Shown: positions 13,127 to 25,532 of the stretch, piece by piece | Position numbering within the stretch: position 1 is the first letter of the stretch | How the letters are laid out: every line of letters starts with the position of its first letter | Assembly (NCBI RefSeq): GCF_902506415.1 | Contig: NZ_LR733275.1 | Location: 941,651-1,005,650, forward strand | DNA: 64,000 nt | Direction: 5' to 3' | DNA from: Massilia sp. 9I | Lineage (GTDB): Bacteria; Pseudomonadota; Gammaproteobacteria; Burkholderiales; Burkholderiaceae_D | Notes under the pieces: generated by a model | The model's input: the letters and a program-made list of their open reading frames with translations, nothing else | Database searches by the model: none | What the model was told of the DNA's origin: nothing | Position numbers and translations under genes: made by a program

Positions 13127-14071
13127 TCAGCACGCTGCCGGGGCCAGTTCCGGATCGGCGCCCTGCTGCGCGTTCCACGCGTCCAGCCCGCCGCGCAAGG
13201 GACGCGCACGGTGGAAGCCATTGGCCAGGAACTGCTTGGCCACTTCGGCCGCCGTCACATCGTTCGGGCAGCTGCAGTAGATGACGACGTGGCGGTCCTT
13301 GTCGATGGTGGCCATCAGCTGGTCCGGCACGCAGGACTGGAACACCACGGCGCCAGGAATCGCGGCCTCGAGCTGCTGGGCGGTCAGGCTGCGGGCGTCG
13401 ATGATGACCGGATCGTGACCGCCGTCGATGAGCGCCTTCAGCTCGGCGATCTCGATGCGCGGCACCGCGCTGCGGGCGCGCTGGCGGCGCCGCTCCACGT
13501 ACTTGACCGCGATAAAGAGCAGCAGCAGCGTGGCCAGCACCATCAGGGCGGTGCCGCCGGCGGTCTCGAGCCAGTCGAGCAGCTCCTGAACGCCGTCATG
13601 GAACAGGATGCCGAGCAGGATGCCGGTGCCGCTCCACAGCGCCGCGCCGGTAAGGGCATAGCCGAGGAACTGGCGGGGCACGGTGCCGATCGCGCCGGAC
13701 AGCGGCGCGGCGATGGTATTGAAGCCGGGGACGAACTTGGACACCAGCAGCGACTTCGCGCCGAAGCGGCGGAAACGGTCTTCGGTCTGGTTGACACAGG
13801 AATCGGGCGACAGCGAGATCTTGCACAGCAGGCGCAGGATGCGCTTGCCATAGAAGCGCCCGGCGCGGAACCAGAACAGGTCGCAGATCAGGCAGGCGCC
13901 GACCGCGGACAGCAGGCATAGCTGCCAGCTGAGGGAACCGTCGACGGAGAGGGCGCCGGCCACGATCAGGACCGGAAAGGCGGGAATGGGCAGGCCGAAC
14001 TGTTCGACAAGGACGATGCCGAACACAATCAGCACACCATAGATCTGCAGGAGTTCGACAAGCTGGGGCAT
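13127..14071 (-). CDS. DedA-family membrane protein fused to a C-terminal rhodanese-like domain
   Basis: 314 residues from the ATG at 14071 (MPQLVELLQIYGVLIVFGIVL). Residues 1 to about 200 are a DedA/VTT domain: hydrophobic segments around FGIVLVEQFGLPIPAFPVLIVAGALS, the FWFRAGRFYG loop and the hallmark SKFVPGFNTIAAPLSGAIG segment. The basic linker KYVERRRQRARS leads into a rhodanese-like domain (about 215-305) with VIIDARS and the active-site loop VIYCSCPNDVTAAEVA. The loop carries two cysteines (C-S-C). DedA proteins are implicated in lipid flipping and membrane homeostasis. The rhodanese part would face the cytoplasm. It lies 70 bp upstream of yejF's stop on the same strand, probably a separate unit. 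Confidence 0.85.
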   Translation of the reverse strand: MPQLVELLQIYGVLIVFGIVLVEQFGLPIPAFPVLIVAGALSVDGSLSWQLCLLSAVGACLICDLFWFRAGRFYGKRILRLLCKISLSPDSCVNQTEDRFRRFGAKSLLVSKFVPGFNTIAAPLSGAIGTVPRQFLGYALTGAALWSGTGILLGILFHDGVQELLDWLETAGGTALMVLATLLLLFIAVKYVERRRQRARSAVPRIEIAELKALIDGGHDPVIIDARSLTAQQLEAAIPGAVVFQSCVPDQLMATIDKDRHVVIYCSCPNDVTAAEVAKQFLANGFHRARPLRGGLDAWNAQQGADPELAPAAC

Positions 14072-14141
14072 CGTTCTAGTGTAGCCGACTTTCCCGCGCG
14101 TCGCTGGGCGCCGCTGTGGTTTTTTGCACCAGCGGCGCCGT

Positions 14142-15830
14142 TCAGGCGCCGCGCGGGATCGCGGCGAGAAGCGTGCGCGTGTACGCGTGCTGCGGATTGC
14201 GATACAGCTCGTCCGAATCGGCCATCTCGACCACGCTCCCATGGTGCATCACCATCACCTGGTCGGCGATGTACTTCACCACCGACAGGTCGTGCGAGAT
14301 GAAGATGTAGCTCATGCCGTATTCGTCCTGCAGGTCCTGCAGCAGGTTCAGCACCTGGGCCTGCACCGACACGTCGAGCGCCGACACCGATTCGTCGCAC
14401 ACCAGGATTTCCGGCTTCATGGTGAGGCAGCGCGCGATCGCGATGCGCTGGCGCTGGCCGCCGGAGAATTCGTGCGGGTAGCGGTGGAAAGCCTGTTCCG
14501 GCAGTCCCACCCGCTTGAGCAGGGTGTGCGCCATGTCGATGCGTTCGGCGTCGTTGGCGCCGATGCGGTGGATGCGCATCGGCTCGAGCAGGATCTGGCC
14601 CACCGTGAAGCGCGGATTGAGCGAAGCGTAGGGGTTCTGGAAGATGATCTGGATGCGCCGCTTGTAGGCCTGGTAGTCGCGGTCGGGCATCGTGAACAGG
14701 TCGCGCCCGTCGAACATGGCGCTGCCGCCCGTTGCGCGGTGCAGGCGCAGCAGGGTCAGGCCGACCGTGGTCTTGCCCGAGCCGGATTCGCCCACCACGC
14801 CCAGGGTCTTGCCGCGCGCCAGCGTAAAGGAGACGTCCTTCACCGCCTTGAACTCGCGCTTCTTGAGCAGGCCTTCGCGCAGGATGAAGCTCTTGGCCAG
14901 GTTCTTCACGACCAGCACCGGCTCGTCCTCAGGCGCGCTGCCGCGCGTGCGCTGCGGCAGCTCGTCGTCAGGCATGAAGCGGCCGCTCAGGTAATCGTCG
15001 ATCACGGGCAGGCGCAGCGGGCGCTGGTCCAGCTTCGGGCGGCAGTGCAGCAGGGCTCGGGTATAAGCGTCGGCCGGCGCGCCAAATACCTGCGCGGCCG
15101 CGCCCTCCTCGCGCACTTCGCCGTGGCGCATCACGATCACGCGGTCCGCAATCTCGGCCACCAGCCCGAGGTCGTGGGTGATGAACAGCACCGACATCTG
15201 GTGCTTCTTTTGCAGGCCCGCGATCAGTTCCATGATCTGCTTCTGGATGGTCACGTCGAGCGCCGTGGTCGGCTCGTCCGCAATCAGGAGCTTGGGTTCG
15301 CAGGCGATCGCCATCGCGATCATCACGCGCTGCTGCTGGCCGCCCGACATCTGGCTCGGGTACGCTTCGATCTTTGTCGAAGGGTCGGGAATGCCCACTT
15401 CCGCCAGCAGTTCGAGGGTGCGCGCCTTCGCCTGCTTCGCGTTCATCCCCATGTGCCGGCGCAGCACCTCGCCGATCTGGTAGCCCACCGTGAACACCGG
15501 ATTGAGCGAAGACATCGGCTCCTGGAAGATCATCGCGATGTCCTTGCCACACAGCTTGCGGCGCTCCGCCACGGACAGATCGAGCAGCTCACGGCCGTCG
15601 AAGCGCGCGCTGGAACCGGGATGGACAACCGTGGTTTCCAGCGGCAGCAGGCCCATGATGGCGAGCGAACTGACCGATTTGCCGCTGCCGGATTCGCCCA
15701 CCAGCGCCACCGTGCTGTTCCTCGGCACGTCGAAGGAAATGCCCTTCACCGCTTCGACCGTGTTCTTCTTGTCGACGCGGAAGGAAATGCGCAGGTCGCG
15801 CACCGAGAGGAGGTGTTGGTCCATCGTCAT
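14142..15830 (-). CDS. yejF: Peptide ABC transporter, double ATPase subunit (YejF-like)
   Basis: 562 residues with two complete ABC ATPase domains. The first has [16 protein letters not shown] (Walker A), [14 protein letters not shown] (signature) and [13 protein letters not shown] (Walker B). The second has [28 protein letters not shown] and [14 protein letters not shown]. The duplicated architecture, the lengths and the partner permeases match YejF of the YejABEF oligopeptide importer. I chose the ATG at 15830 because it overlaps the yejE stop (ATGA). It energises uptake of peptides across the inner membrane. No periplasmic binding protein gene (yejA) is found in the cluster. Confidence 0.9.
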   Translation of the reverse strand: MTMDQHLLSVRDLRISFRVDKKNTVEAVKGISFDVPRNSTVALVGESGSGKSVSSLAIMGLLPLETTVVHPGSSARFDGRELLDLSVAERRKLCGKDIAMIFQEPMSSLNPVFTVGYQIGEVLRRHMGMNAKQAKARTLELLAEVGIPDPSTKIEAYPSQMSGGQQQRVMIAMAIACEPKLLIADEPTTALDVTIQKQIMELIAGLQKKHQMSVLFITHDLGLVAEIADRVIVMRHGEVREEGAAAQVFGAPADAYTRALLHCRPKLDQRPLRLPVIDDYLSGRFMPDDELPQRTRGSAPEDEPVLVVKNLAKSFILREGLLKKREFKAVKDVSFTLARGKTLGVVGESGSGKTTVGLTLLRLHRATGGSAMFDGRDLFTMPDRDYQAYKRRIQIIFQNPYASLNPRFTVGQILLEPMRIHRIGANDAERIDMAHTLLKRVGLPEQAFHRYPHEFSGGQRQRIAIARCLTMKPEILVCDESVSALDVSVQAQVLNLLQDLQDEYGMSYIFISHDLSVVKYIADQVMVMHHGSVVEMADSDELYRNPQHAYTRTLLAAIPRGA

Positions 15831-16846
15831 TTGAGCTTGGGGTCGAGCGCGTCGCGCAGGGCGTCCGCAAACAGCGAAAAGGCGGTGACCAGCAGCGCCA
15901 TCGCGCTCGCGCTGGCGGCCAGTTGCCACCACTTGCCCAGGATGAGTTCATTCTGCGCCTCGTTCAGCATGCTGCCCCAGGAGACCACGCCGACCGGCAC
16001 ACCGAAGCCGAGGAAGGACAGGATCACTTCGGCCTTGATGAAGCCGACCACCAGGATCGACATCTGCACCAGGGCCACGTGCGAAACGTTGGGCAGGATG
16101 TGGCCGAACATGCGGCGCCAACTGGAGGCGCCAATGGCGTCGGCCGCCATCACGTACTCGCGCGCCTTGTGCTTGATGTACTCGGCGCGCATCAGGCGAT
16201 AAGGCCCGGTCCAGCCGGTCAGGCCGAGGATCAGCACGATGGTCATCACACCCTTCTGCTGCAGCACCGCAGCCACGGTGAGGATCATCAGGATCGAGGG
16301 AATCGAGGTGAAGATGCTGTAGAACCAGTTGAACAGGTCGTCCACGATGCCGCCGTAGAAGCCGGACAGCGCCCCGAACAGGGTGCCCAGGGTCACCGCC
16401 ACCAGGGCGGCCACCAGGCCCACCACGATCGAGGTCTCGCCGCCCTTGATGGTCTTCTTGACGATGTCGTGGCCCCACTTGTCGGCCCCGAACGACAGCG
16501 TGGTGGCTTTCTGCACGGGCGGATGCGCGGCGCGGACTTGCGCCTTGAGCTGCGCCAGTTCGTTGGCCAGCGGATCGAAGGCGTTCGGCGGCGTCTCGCG
16601 CGGCAGCTGGGCCGCTGCCAGCGCGCGCGTGCCGGCATCCGCGCCCACGAAGCTTGGCGGCGCGTAGTTGACCGCCACCTCGTCTTCCCAATCGCTCGCC
16701 ACCAGGCCGGTGGCGGACAGCAGCAGCATCAACAGGAAAGCCGCCACCACCGCCAGCGCGGCCATCGCCACGCGGTCGGCGCGCAGGCGGCGCCAGGCCA
16801 GCGCCCACAGTCCGGGTGCGCGCGCGTTCGTCGTAGCCATCCTCAT
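15827..16846 (-). CDS. yejE: Peptide ABC transporter permease (YejE-like)
   Basis: 339 residues. It has an N-terminal membrane anchor ([24 protein letters not shown]), a large periplasmic loop with [13 protein letters not shown], then the five-helix BPD_transp_1 core with the EAA-type loop [32 protein letters not shown]. The roughly 100-residue periplasmic insert before the GADKWGHD motif is typical of YejE/OppC-like subunits. It overlaps yejB and yejF by 4 nt each, so the three are translationally coupled. Confidence 0.9.
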   Translation of the reverse strand: MRMATTNARAPGLWALAWRRLRADRVAMAALAVVAAFLLMLLLSATGLVASDWEDEVAVNYAPPSFVGADAGTRALAAAQLPRETPPNAFDPLANELAQLKAQVRAAHPPVQKATTLSFGADKWGHDIVKKTIKGGETSIVVGLVAALVAVTLGTLFGALSGFYGGIVDDLFNWFYSIFTSIPSILMILTVAAVLQQKGVMTIVLILGLTGWTGPYRLMRAEYIKHKAREYVMAADAIGASSWRRMFGHILPNVSHVALVQMSILVVGFIKAEVILSFLGFGVPVGVVSWGSMLNEAQNELILGKWWQLAASASAMALLVTAFSLFADALRDALDPKLK

Positions 16847-17781
16847 GTCAGTTTCACCCGTGGATCGACAAGCTGGTACAGCAGGTCGGCGAGCAGGTTG
16901 AACACCATGGTCGCGGCGGCGACATAGACCGTGATCGCCTTGATCACCGGGAAGTCGCTGCGTTCGACCGCCAGGATGACTTCGCGCCCGATGCCCGGAA
17001 TGCCGAAGAAGCGCTCCAGCAGGAACGCGCCGATGAGAAGCGCCGGCAGGTTCGCCATGACGTGGGTGATGATCGGGATCGCGGCATTGCGCAGCACATG
17101 GACCCAGACCACGCGCCGCTCGGGCAAGCCCTTGGCGCGCGCGGTGCGCACGTAGTCCTGCCCTACTTCGTCCAGCACGAAACTGCGGTACAGGCGCAGG
17201 GTCGGCGCGATCGAGACGGCCAGGCCGATGATGATGGGCAGCAGCGCATAGCGCAGCAGGTTCTCGCCCAGGCTATTGCCCCAGCCCTGCACCGGGAACA
17301 GCCCCAGCTTGTAGGCGAACAGGTACTGGAACACGATGATGTAGACCAGGATCGAGATCGACATGCCGACCGTGCAGGCCACCATCACCGCGCGGTCCGT
17401 CAGCGAGCCACGCACGAAGGCGATGCTGAGCGCCAGCGCGATGCCGAGCACGGTTTCCAGGATGGTCAGCGGCACCAGCACGGTGAGCGAAGGCCCGAGG
17501 CGGCTGGAGATGATGTGCGACACCGGCTCGCCCGTGCTCCAGGCATTGCCGAAGTCGAAAGTCAGGATCTGCTTGACGAAGATCCACAGCTGCACCGTAT
17601 AGGGCTGGTCGGTGCCGAGCTGGCGCCGGATGTTCTCGATGGCGGCGGTGTCGGCCATCTTCCCGGCCAGCAGGTAGGCCGGGTCGCCGCCCACCCAGTT
17701 GAAGAGCACGAAGACCAGCACCACGACCCCGAGCATGGTCGGCAGCATCTGCCACAGCCGGCGGACGATAAAGCGAAGCAT
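16843..17781 (-). CDS. yejB: Peptide ABC transporter permease (YejB-like)
   Basis: 312 residues. N-terminal TM (MLRFIVRRLWQMLPTMLGVVVLVFVLFNW), GGDPAYLLAGK, then the permease core and the EAA loop DEVGQDYVRTARAKGLPERRVVWVHVLRNA. It ends [14 protein letters not shown], the standard end of DppB/OppB/YejB subunits. It is the first gene of the yejB-yejE-yejF operon and is divergent from TBDR1 across a 330-bp gap. Confidence 0.9.
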   Translation of the reverse strand: MLRFIVRRLWQMLPTMLGVVVLVFVLFNWVGGDPAYLLAGKMADTAAIENIRRQLGTDQPYTVQLWIFVKQILTFDFGNAWSTGEPVSHIISSRLGPSLTVLVPLTILETVLGIALALSIAFVRGSLTDRAVMVACTVGMSISILVYIIVFQYLFAYKLGLFPVQGWGNSLGENLLRYALLPIIIGLAVSIAPTLRLYRSFVLDEVGQDYVRTARAKGLPERRVVWVHVLRNAAIPIITHVMANLPALLIGAFLLERFFGIPGIGREVILAVERSDFPVIKAITVYVAAATMVFNLLADLLYQLVDPRVKLT

Positions 17782-17973
17782 GGATCTCCTGAAGTAATTA
17801 GGGCGGCGCCTGGCCGGCCGGGCGCGTAACGATAGCGCATATTTTGCCGGGTTGACAGCATGCCATGGCGGCGCCCGACCATTCCATTTTATTTCCCGCC
17901 TATAACTCTAAATATTCCGTTTGTAAAGACTTTTGCTGGGCAGTTGTTTTTTCGACTTGTACAGACATTCCAT

Positions 17974-18002
17974 TTGACAGCGTATGTATGTCATTGTATT
18001 TA
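17974..18002 (+). promoter_or_regulatory. Possible promoter of TBDR1
   Basis: A perfect TTGACA (17974-17979), a 17-bp spacer and TATTTA (17997-18002). The -10 box matches consensus at only three of six positions. It would give a 5' UTR of about 100 nt before the ATG at 18112. The 330-bp gap between yejB and TBDR1 holds no gene, and it must also carry the yejB promoter, which I could not place. Confidence 0.45.
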
Positions 18003-18111
18003 TTGCCATGCAGGAAAAGATGCCGATTTTGCACTTGTGCGGCAATGTCTCGAAACTTCTCTGCGGCCGACTCAAGAAAAAGAGCCGCGGAGCTTACCTG
18101 GGAAGCTCGAC

Positions 18112-21030
<2,919 letters not shown>

Positions 21031-21052
21031 TCGGCTAGCGGCTCAAACGAAA

Positions 21053-21080
21053 ACGGCGCACCTCGGTGCGCCGTTTTTTT
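21053..21080. terminator. Bidirectional terminator between TBDR1 and aroG
   Basis: A GC-rich stem ACGGCGCAC/GTGCGCCGT is flanked by Ts on the plus strand (TTTTTTT) and by a shorter T-run on the minus strand (CGTTTTCG). It lies between the convergent ends of TBDR1 (stop 21030) and aroG (stop 21091) and can serve both. Confidence 0.85.
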
Positions 21081-21090
21081 ATTCCGGGCC

Positions 21091-22149
21091 TTATTCCGGC
21101 CGCAACCTGCGCTGCTTCACGGCCTGCGCCAGCCCTTCCAGCACCCCGATGCTGGTCTCCCAATCGATGCAGCCGTCGGTCACCGATTGTCCGTAGGTCA
21201 GTTCCTTGCCCGGCACCAGGTCCTGGCGTCCGCCCACCAGGTGCGATTCGATCATCACCCCGACGATGCGGTCGTCGCCCGCCGCGATCTGGCTAGCGAT
21301 GTCGGCACACACCGGCACCTGGTTCTGCGGGTTCTTGCTGCTGTTGGCGTGCGAAGCGTCGATCATCAGGCGGCTCGCCAGGCCGTTGGCCGCCAGCTGG
21401 CGGCAAGCCTCTTCCACGCTCGCCGCATCGTAGTTCGGCGCCTTGCCGCCGCGCAGGATGATGTGGCAGTCCTCGTTGCCGGCGGTCGACACGATCGCCG
21501 AATGCCCGCCCTTGGTCACCGACAGGAAGTGGTGCGGCTGCGAGGCCGCCTTGATCGCGTCGGCCGCGATCTTGATGTTGCCGTCGGTGCCGTTCTTGAA
21601 GCCCACCGGACAGGACAGACCGGAGGCCAGTTCGCGGTGCACCTGCGATTCGGTGGTGCGGGCGCCGATCGCGCCCCAGCTGATCAGGTCGGCGATGTAC
21701 TGCGGGCTGATCACGTCCAGGAACTCGGTGCCGGCCGGCAGGCCCAGCTCGTTGATGTTGCGCAGCAGCTCGCGCGCCATGCGCAGGCCGTCGTTGATGC
21801 GGAAGCTGTTGTCCATGTAAGGGTCATTGATCATGCCCTTCCAGCCGACCGTGGTGCGCGGCTTCTCGAAGTACACGCGCATCACGATCTCGAGTTCGCC
21901 GGCGAAGCGCACGCGCTGCTCGGCCAGGCCGCGCGCGTATTCGAGCGCCGCCTTCGGATCGTGGATCGAGCAGGGGCCGACCACCACCATCACGCGGTCG
22001 TCCTGGCCGTGCAGGATGCGGTGCAGCGCCACGCGCGCGCTGGCCGCGGTCTGCTCCGCCGCCGGCGTGACCGGGAACTCGCGGATCAGGTGCGCGGGCG
22101 GCGTCAGTTCCTTCATTTCGCGGATGCGTAAATCGTCGGTGCGAGGCAT
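21091..22149 (-). CDS. aroG: 3-deoxy-7-phosphoheptulonate (DAHP) synthase, type I
   Basis: 352 residues. It catalyses the first step of the shikimate pathway, joining PEP and erythrose-4-phosphate. The AroG/AroF/AroH family is clear: VVGPCSIHDPKAALEYA (metal-binding Cys), RVYFEKPRTTVGWKGMINDP, EFLDVISPQYIADLISWGAIGARTTESQVHRELASGL, VGFKNGTDG, RGGKAPNYD and LMIDASHANSSKNPQNQ. It is full length. I cannot decide from sequence whether the enzyme is Phe- or Tyr-inhibited. The 5' leader carries a Phe/Tyr-rich leader peptide and an attenuator (see 22187-22393), so transcription is probably controlled by charged tRNA-Phe/tRNA-Tyr. It is monocistronic, convergent with TBDR1 and divergent from TBDR2. 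Confidence 0.96.
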   Translation of the reverse strand: MPRTDDLRIREMKELTPPAHLIREFPVTPAAEQTAASARVALHRILHGQDDRVMVVVGPCSIHDPKAALEYARGLAEQRVRFAGELEIVMRVYFEKPRTTVGWKGMINDPYMDNSFRINDGLRMARELLRNINELGLPAGTEFLDVISPQYIADLISWGAIGARTTESQVHRELASGLSCPVGFKNGTDGNIKIAADAIKAASQPHHFLSVTKGGHSAIVSTAGNEDCHIILRGGKAPNYDAASVEEACRQLAANGLASRLMIDASHANSSKNPQNQVPVCADIASQIAAGDDRIVGVMIESHLVGGRQDLVPGKELTYGQSVTDGCIDWETSIGVLEGLAQAVKQRRLRPE

Positions 22150-22186
22150 GCTGTACTCCGTAATGTGTGTGAGCTGAGGCTGAAAA

Positions 22187-22212
22187 TGAAAAAACCGCCA
22201 TCGCTGGCGGTT
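22187..22212 (-). terminator. Attenuator terminator of aroG
   Basis: On the minus strand AACCGCCA-GCGA-TGGCGGTT (22212-22193) runs into TTTTTTCATTTT. It lies about 40 nt before the aroG ATG and downstream of the leader peptide stop, the correct place for a ribosome-controlled attenuator. The 5' arm ACCGCC can pair instead with GGCGGT at 22270-22265. Confidence 0.88.
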
Positions 22213-22257
22213 TGTCTGGATTGCGTCGGACTGTTCGTGATCTGCGTGAACCTGCCG

Positions 22258-22326
22258 CTACTCCACCGCCTGAGGGCTGGAATGGCTAAAGTAAAAATAG
22301 CAGGTAAAGAAAACGTGCTGGCGCAT
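22258..22326 (-). CDS. Phe/Tyr-rich leader peptide of the aroG attenuator
   Basis: A 22-residue reading frame MRQHVFFTCYFYFSHSSPQA(VE) from an ATG at 22326 to a TAG at 22258. It contains four Phe and two Tyr codons within eight codons (22311-22288), a composition expected of an aromatic amino acid leader peptide and not of chance. It begins about 30 nt after the proposed transcription start. The Shine-Dalgarno is weak (only GGA, 9 nt upstream). The peptide itself is presumably a regulatory by-product. I did not recognise it as a named leader. Confidence 0.82.
   Translation of the reverse strand: MRQHVFFTCYFYFSHSSPQAVE
22263..22280 (-). promoter_or_regulatory. Protector (1:2) hairpin and antiterminator strand in the aroG leader
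   Basis: On the minus strand CCAGCC-CTCA-GGCGGTGG can fold as a short 1:2 hairpin (CCAGCC with GGC..TGG). Its distal strand GGCGGT (22270-22265) is the exact complement of ACCGCC in the terminator 5' arm (22211-22206). A ribosome stalled on the Phe/Tyr codons would cover CCAGCC and release GGCGGT for antitermination. A ribosome at the stop codon would cover GGCGGT and permit termination. Confidence 0.75.
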
Positions 22327-22363
22327 GGGAAGTCCGGAGGGGTCGGGAGACCTTGTTCGCCTG

Positions 22364-22393
22364 ACTATAACGCCATTGTGTAACGGTTGGCAA
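22364..22393 (-). promoter_or_regulatory. aroG promoter
   Basis: On the minus strand TTGCCA (22393-22388), an 18-bp spacer and TATAGT (22369-22364), each hexamer matching the sigma70 consensus at five of six positions. The expected start near 22357 gives a leader of about 208 nt containing the whole attenuator. Confidence 0.7.
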
Positions 22394-22655
22394 GCCTTTT
22401 CCAGAAGCGGCGAATACAACATCACGCCAATTGTCATCACAAGATTCGGCAAGCGGTTGCGGGAACCACACAACCGTTCCCCGCCTTTCCGCGCTCCTTG
22501 AGCGGGATCAGTCGCGGTTGATCCAGCGGTGCAAAAGTCGCTCCAAGCCCCGAAGCTCCGCAGCCTTCTTGTGTTCTCACAAGAAAAGTCTTTACAGCAT
22601 TTGATCAATGGCAAAGCGGACGCGGCGGGAACAACCCAACCACTGGAGTCCGGAC

Positions 22656-25532
22656 ATGACTGAAACCCTGCTCTCGCGCTCCCTGCGGCGCATCTTCGCC
22701 GGCGGCGGTGCCGTCGGCCTGTTGTCTGTCGGCTTTACCCTGCTACTGCCCGCCCCCGTCCTGCGCGCGCAGGAGGCCGCGCCGAAGCCGGTCGCCCGCG
22801 TCGAAATCACCGGGTCCAACATCCGCCGCGCCCAGGCAGAGACCGCCTCATCGGTGCAGACCGTGAACCGGGCCGACATCGAACGCTCGGGCAAGACCAC
22901 GGTGGCAGAACTGCTGCAGACCCTCGCCGTCGACAACTCGGGTTCGGTCCCGGCCAACTTCGGCGGCGGCTTCGCCGCGGGCGCCTCCGGCATCTCGCTG
23001 CGCGGCCTCGGCACCGCCTCGACCCTGGTGCTGCTCAACGGCCGCCGCATGGCGCCCTACGGCCTGGCCGACGACGGCCAGAAGGTGTTCGCCGACCTCA
23101 ACGTCATCCCCACCGACGCCGTCGAGCGGGTCGAGATCCTGAAGGACGGCGCTTCGGCCATCTACGGCTCCGACGCGATCGCCGGCGTGGTCAACATCAT
23201 CCTGCGCCGCGACTTCCAGGGCAGCACGGTGCGCGCCCTGGTCGGCACCGCCACGGCCGGCGACGGCCAGCAATACAATGTCGCCGCCACCTGGGGCAGG
23301 GGCGACCTCGACGCCGACGGCTACAACCTGCTGCTCAACTTCGAGTACAAGAAGACCGACGAGATCTGGAACCGCGAACGCGGCAATCGCGACTGGGTCG
23401 GCAAGGCCGACCTGCGCCCCTGGGGCTACTCGGCCCAGGAAGGCTTCGGCGGTACCGGTGCGATCACCGGCAACAACGCCTCCGGCAGCGCCATCAACGG
23501 CAATGTGCGCAATCCCGACACGCTGGCCTACTACAACCGCGGCAATCCGGCCGGGGCCGGCTTCACCCGCTTCTTTCCGGCCGCGGCCTGCACCAACTTC
23601 ACCAACCACCCCCAGGGCGACCCGGGCGGCGGCTGCCTGATCGACGCGCCCTTCCTGTACAGCCAGATCCAGCCCGACCAGGAATACACTTCGCTGTTCG
23701 GCCGCGGCACCCTCAAGCTGCCGAACGATATCGAGGGCTACACCGAGCTCAACCTCTACAACAGCCTGACGCGGACCTCGACCACGCCCTCGACCATCAG
23801 CGCCAACCAGGGCTACCCCGGCGGCCCGGTCAGCGGCGCCGGCGCCGCCTTCGGCCCCACCCACCCGGACAACCCGTATTTCGGGCGCGAGGCGCGACTG
23901 CGCTATCTGGCCGGGGACGTCGGCCCGCGCCGCTCGGACATCGATTCGACCTTCATCCGCGCCCTGCTCGGCGCGCGCGGCACCAACTACGGGTGGGAGT
24001 GGGACACTTCCCTGCTCTACTCGCGCAGCCGGGTGGGCAACGCCCGCAACGGCTTCCTGCAGCGCGACGCGACCTTCGCCCTGCTCAACCCGACCCCGAC
24101 CAACGTGGCGACCGCCATCGCCAACAATCCCGGCTACCGGGCGCTGCCGATCGGGACCCTGTGGCGCATCGGCGAAAACGCCGGCCTGAACTCGCCGGCC
24201 GTGTACGCGGCGCTGTCGCCGGAAATCTCGAACAAGGCCCACACCGAGATCGGTCAGATCGACTTCAAGGCCACGCACGAATTCGGCAAGCTGCCCGGCG
24301 GACCGCTCGGGGTGGCCGTGGGCGCCGAGTTCCGCCACGAAGCAGCCGTGCTCGAGCCGAGCACCGGCACCGAGCGCGGCAACATCATCGGCCTGGGCTA
24401 TTCGGCCTATGACGGCCAGCGCAACGTGTTCGCCATGTACGGCGAGGTGCTGGCGCCGGTCATTTCCGGCCTCGAAGTGACCGGCGCCATGCGCTGGGAC
24501 CACTTCACCGACGTCGGCAATGCCTATACGCCGAAGGTCGGCGTGAAATGGACGCCGTTGCGCCAGATCGCCCTGCGCGCCACCTGGGCGCGCGGCTTCC
24601 GGGCCCCGAGCCCGGCGGAAAACGGGGTCGGCGGCCTGGCCGCCTTCACCAACGCTTCCGACCCGGTGCGCTGCGCGCTCGGCGTGCAGGTGGCCTGCAA
24701 CCCGGCCAACATCGCCCTGATCACCTCGCCCAACCCCGACCTCGATCCGGAACGCTCCAAGAGCTACAACGTGGGCGTCATCTGGGATCCGCTGCCGCGC
24801 ACCAGCATCTCGCTCGACTACTGGCAAATCAAGCGCAAGAACGAGATCAACCAGGAGCAGATCCCGGCCGCCATCCTGGCCGGGCGCGTGGCGCGCGACC
24901 CCAGCACGGCCCAGGCCGGCATCCCGGGCGACCCCGGCGCCATCACCGCGGTGCTGGCCAGCTACGTCAACTCGGCCCAGACCAAGGTGCGCGGACTCGA
25001 CCTCGACGCGCGCCACAGCCTGCCGCTGCCGAACGGCATGGGCAACCTGGTGTTCGACGCCAAGTGGACCCACCTGTTCAAATGGCTGCGCACCGAACAG
25101 GACGGCAGCTCGCGCGACTTTGCCGGCACCCACGGCAACTGCGACGTGACCAACTGCGTGGGTACGCCGGACAACCGCGCCAACCTGCGCGCCAGCTGGG
25201 AGCGCAGCGACCTCCGCGTATCGGCCAACGTGCAATACCGCGGCAAGATCGACAACACCTTGTTCAAGGACGACCCGGATGGCTGCGCCAGCCACTTCGC
25301 CAACGGCAACGACGCCCCCGGCGGCTGCGAACTGGCCTCGTTCACCACCGTCGACCTGGTGTTCCGCTGGAAGCCGCAGCCGAAATGGGAAGTGTTCGGC
25401 TCGATCCAGAACGTGTTCGACAAGATCGCGCCGCTCGATCCGCTGACCTACGGCGCCGTGTCGTACAACCCGCTCGACTATGCCGGCGCGGTCGGCCGCT
25501 TCTTCACCCTGGGCGCGCGCTACACCTTCTGA
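22656..25532 (+). CDS. TonB-dependent outer-membrane receptor (TBDR2)
   Basis: 958 residues from the ATG at 22656, with GGAG 8-9 nt upstream. The long signal peptide is MTETLLSRSLRRIFAGGGAV.. through LLLPAPVLRAQ. The TonB-box-like region is VARVEITGSNIRRAQAE. Plug blocks are TVNRADIERSGKTTVAELLQTL, GISLRGLGTASTLVLLNGRRM and EILKDGASAIYGSDAIAGVVNIILRRD. The barrel ends FFTLGARYTF. A mid-barrel GEFRHEAA.. and a C-terminal WKPQPKWEVFGSIQNVFDK complete the family pattern. It lacks a signalling domain. It is divergent from aroG and is followed at 25599 by a decayed paralogue in the same orientation. Confidence 0.93.
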   Translation: MTETLLSRSLRRIFAGGGAVGLLSVGFTLLLPAPVLRAQEAAPKPVARVEITGSNIRRAQAETASSVQTVNRADIERSGKTTVAELLQTLAVDNSGSVPANFGGGFAAGASGISLRGLGTASTLVLLNGRRMAPYGLADDGQKVFADLNVIPTDAVERVEILKDGASAIYGSDAIAGVVNIILRRDFQGSTVRALVGTATAGDGQQYNVAATWGRGDLDADGYNLLLNFEYKKTDEIWNRERGNRDWVGKADLRPWGYSAQEGFGGTGAITGNNASGSAINGNVRNPDTLAYYNRGNPAGAGFTRFFPAAACTNFTNHPQGDPGGGCLIDAPFLYSQIQPDQEYTSLFGRGTLKLPNDIEGYTELNLYNSLTRTSTTPSTISANQGYPGGPVSGAGAAFGPTHPDNPYFGREARLRYLAGDVGPRRSDIDSTFIRALLGARGTNYGWEWDTSLLYSRSRVGNARNGFLQRDATFALLNPTPTNVATAIANNPGYRALPIGTLWRIGENAGLNSPAVYAALSPEISNKAHTEIGQIDFKATHEFGKLPGGPLGVAVGAEFRHEAAVLEPSTGTERGNIIGLGYSAYDGQRNVFAMYGEVLAPVISGLEVTGAMRWDHFTDVGNAYTPKVGVKWTPLRQIALRATWARGFRAPSPAENGVGGLAAFTNASDPVRCALGVQVACNPANIALITSPNPDLDPERSKSYNVGVIWDPLPRTSISLDYWQIKRKNEINQEQIPAAILAGRVARDPSTAQAGIPGDPGAITAVLASYVNSAQTKVRGLDLDARHSLPLPNGMGNLVFDAKWTHLFKWLRTEQDGSSRDFAGTHGNCDVTNCVGTPDNRANLRASWERSDLRVSANVQYRGKIDNTLFKDDPDGCASHFANGNDAPGGCELASFTTVDLVFRWKPQPKWEVFGSIQNVFDKIAPLDPLTYGAVSYNPLDYAGAVGRFFTLGARYTF

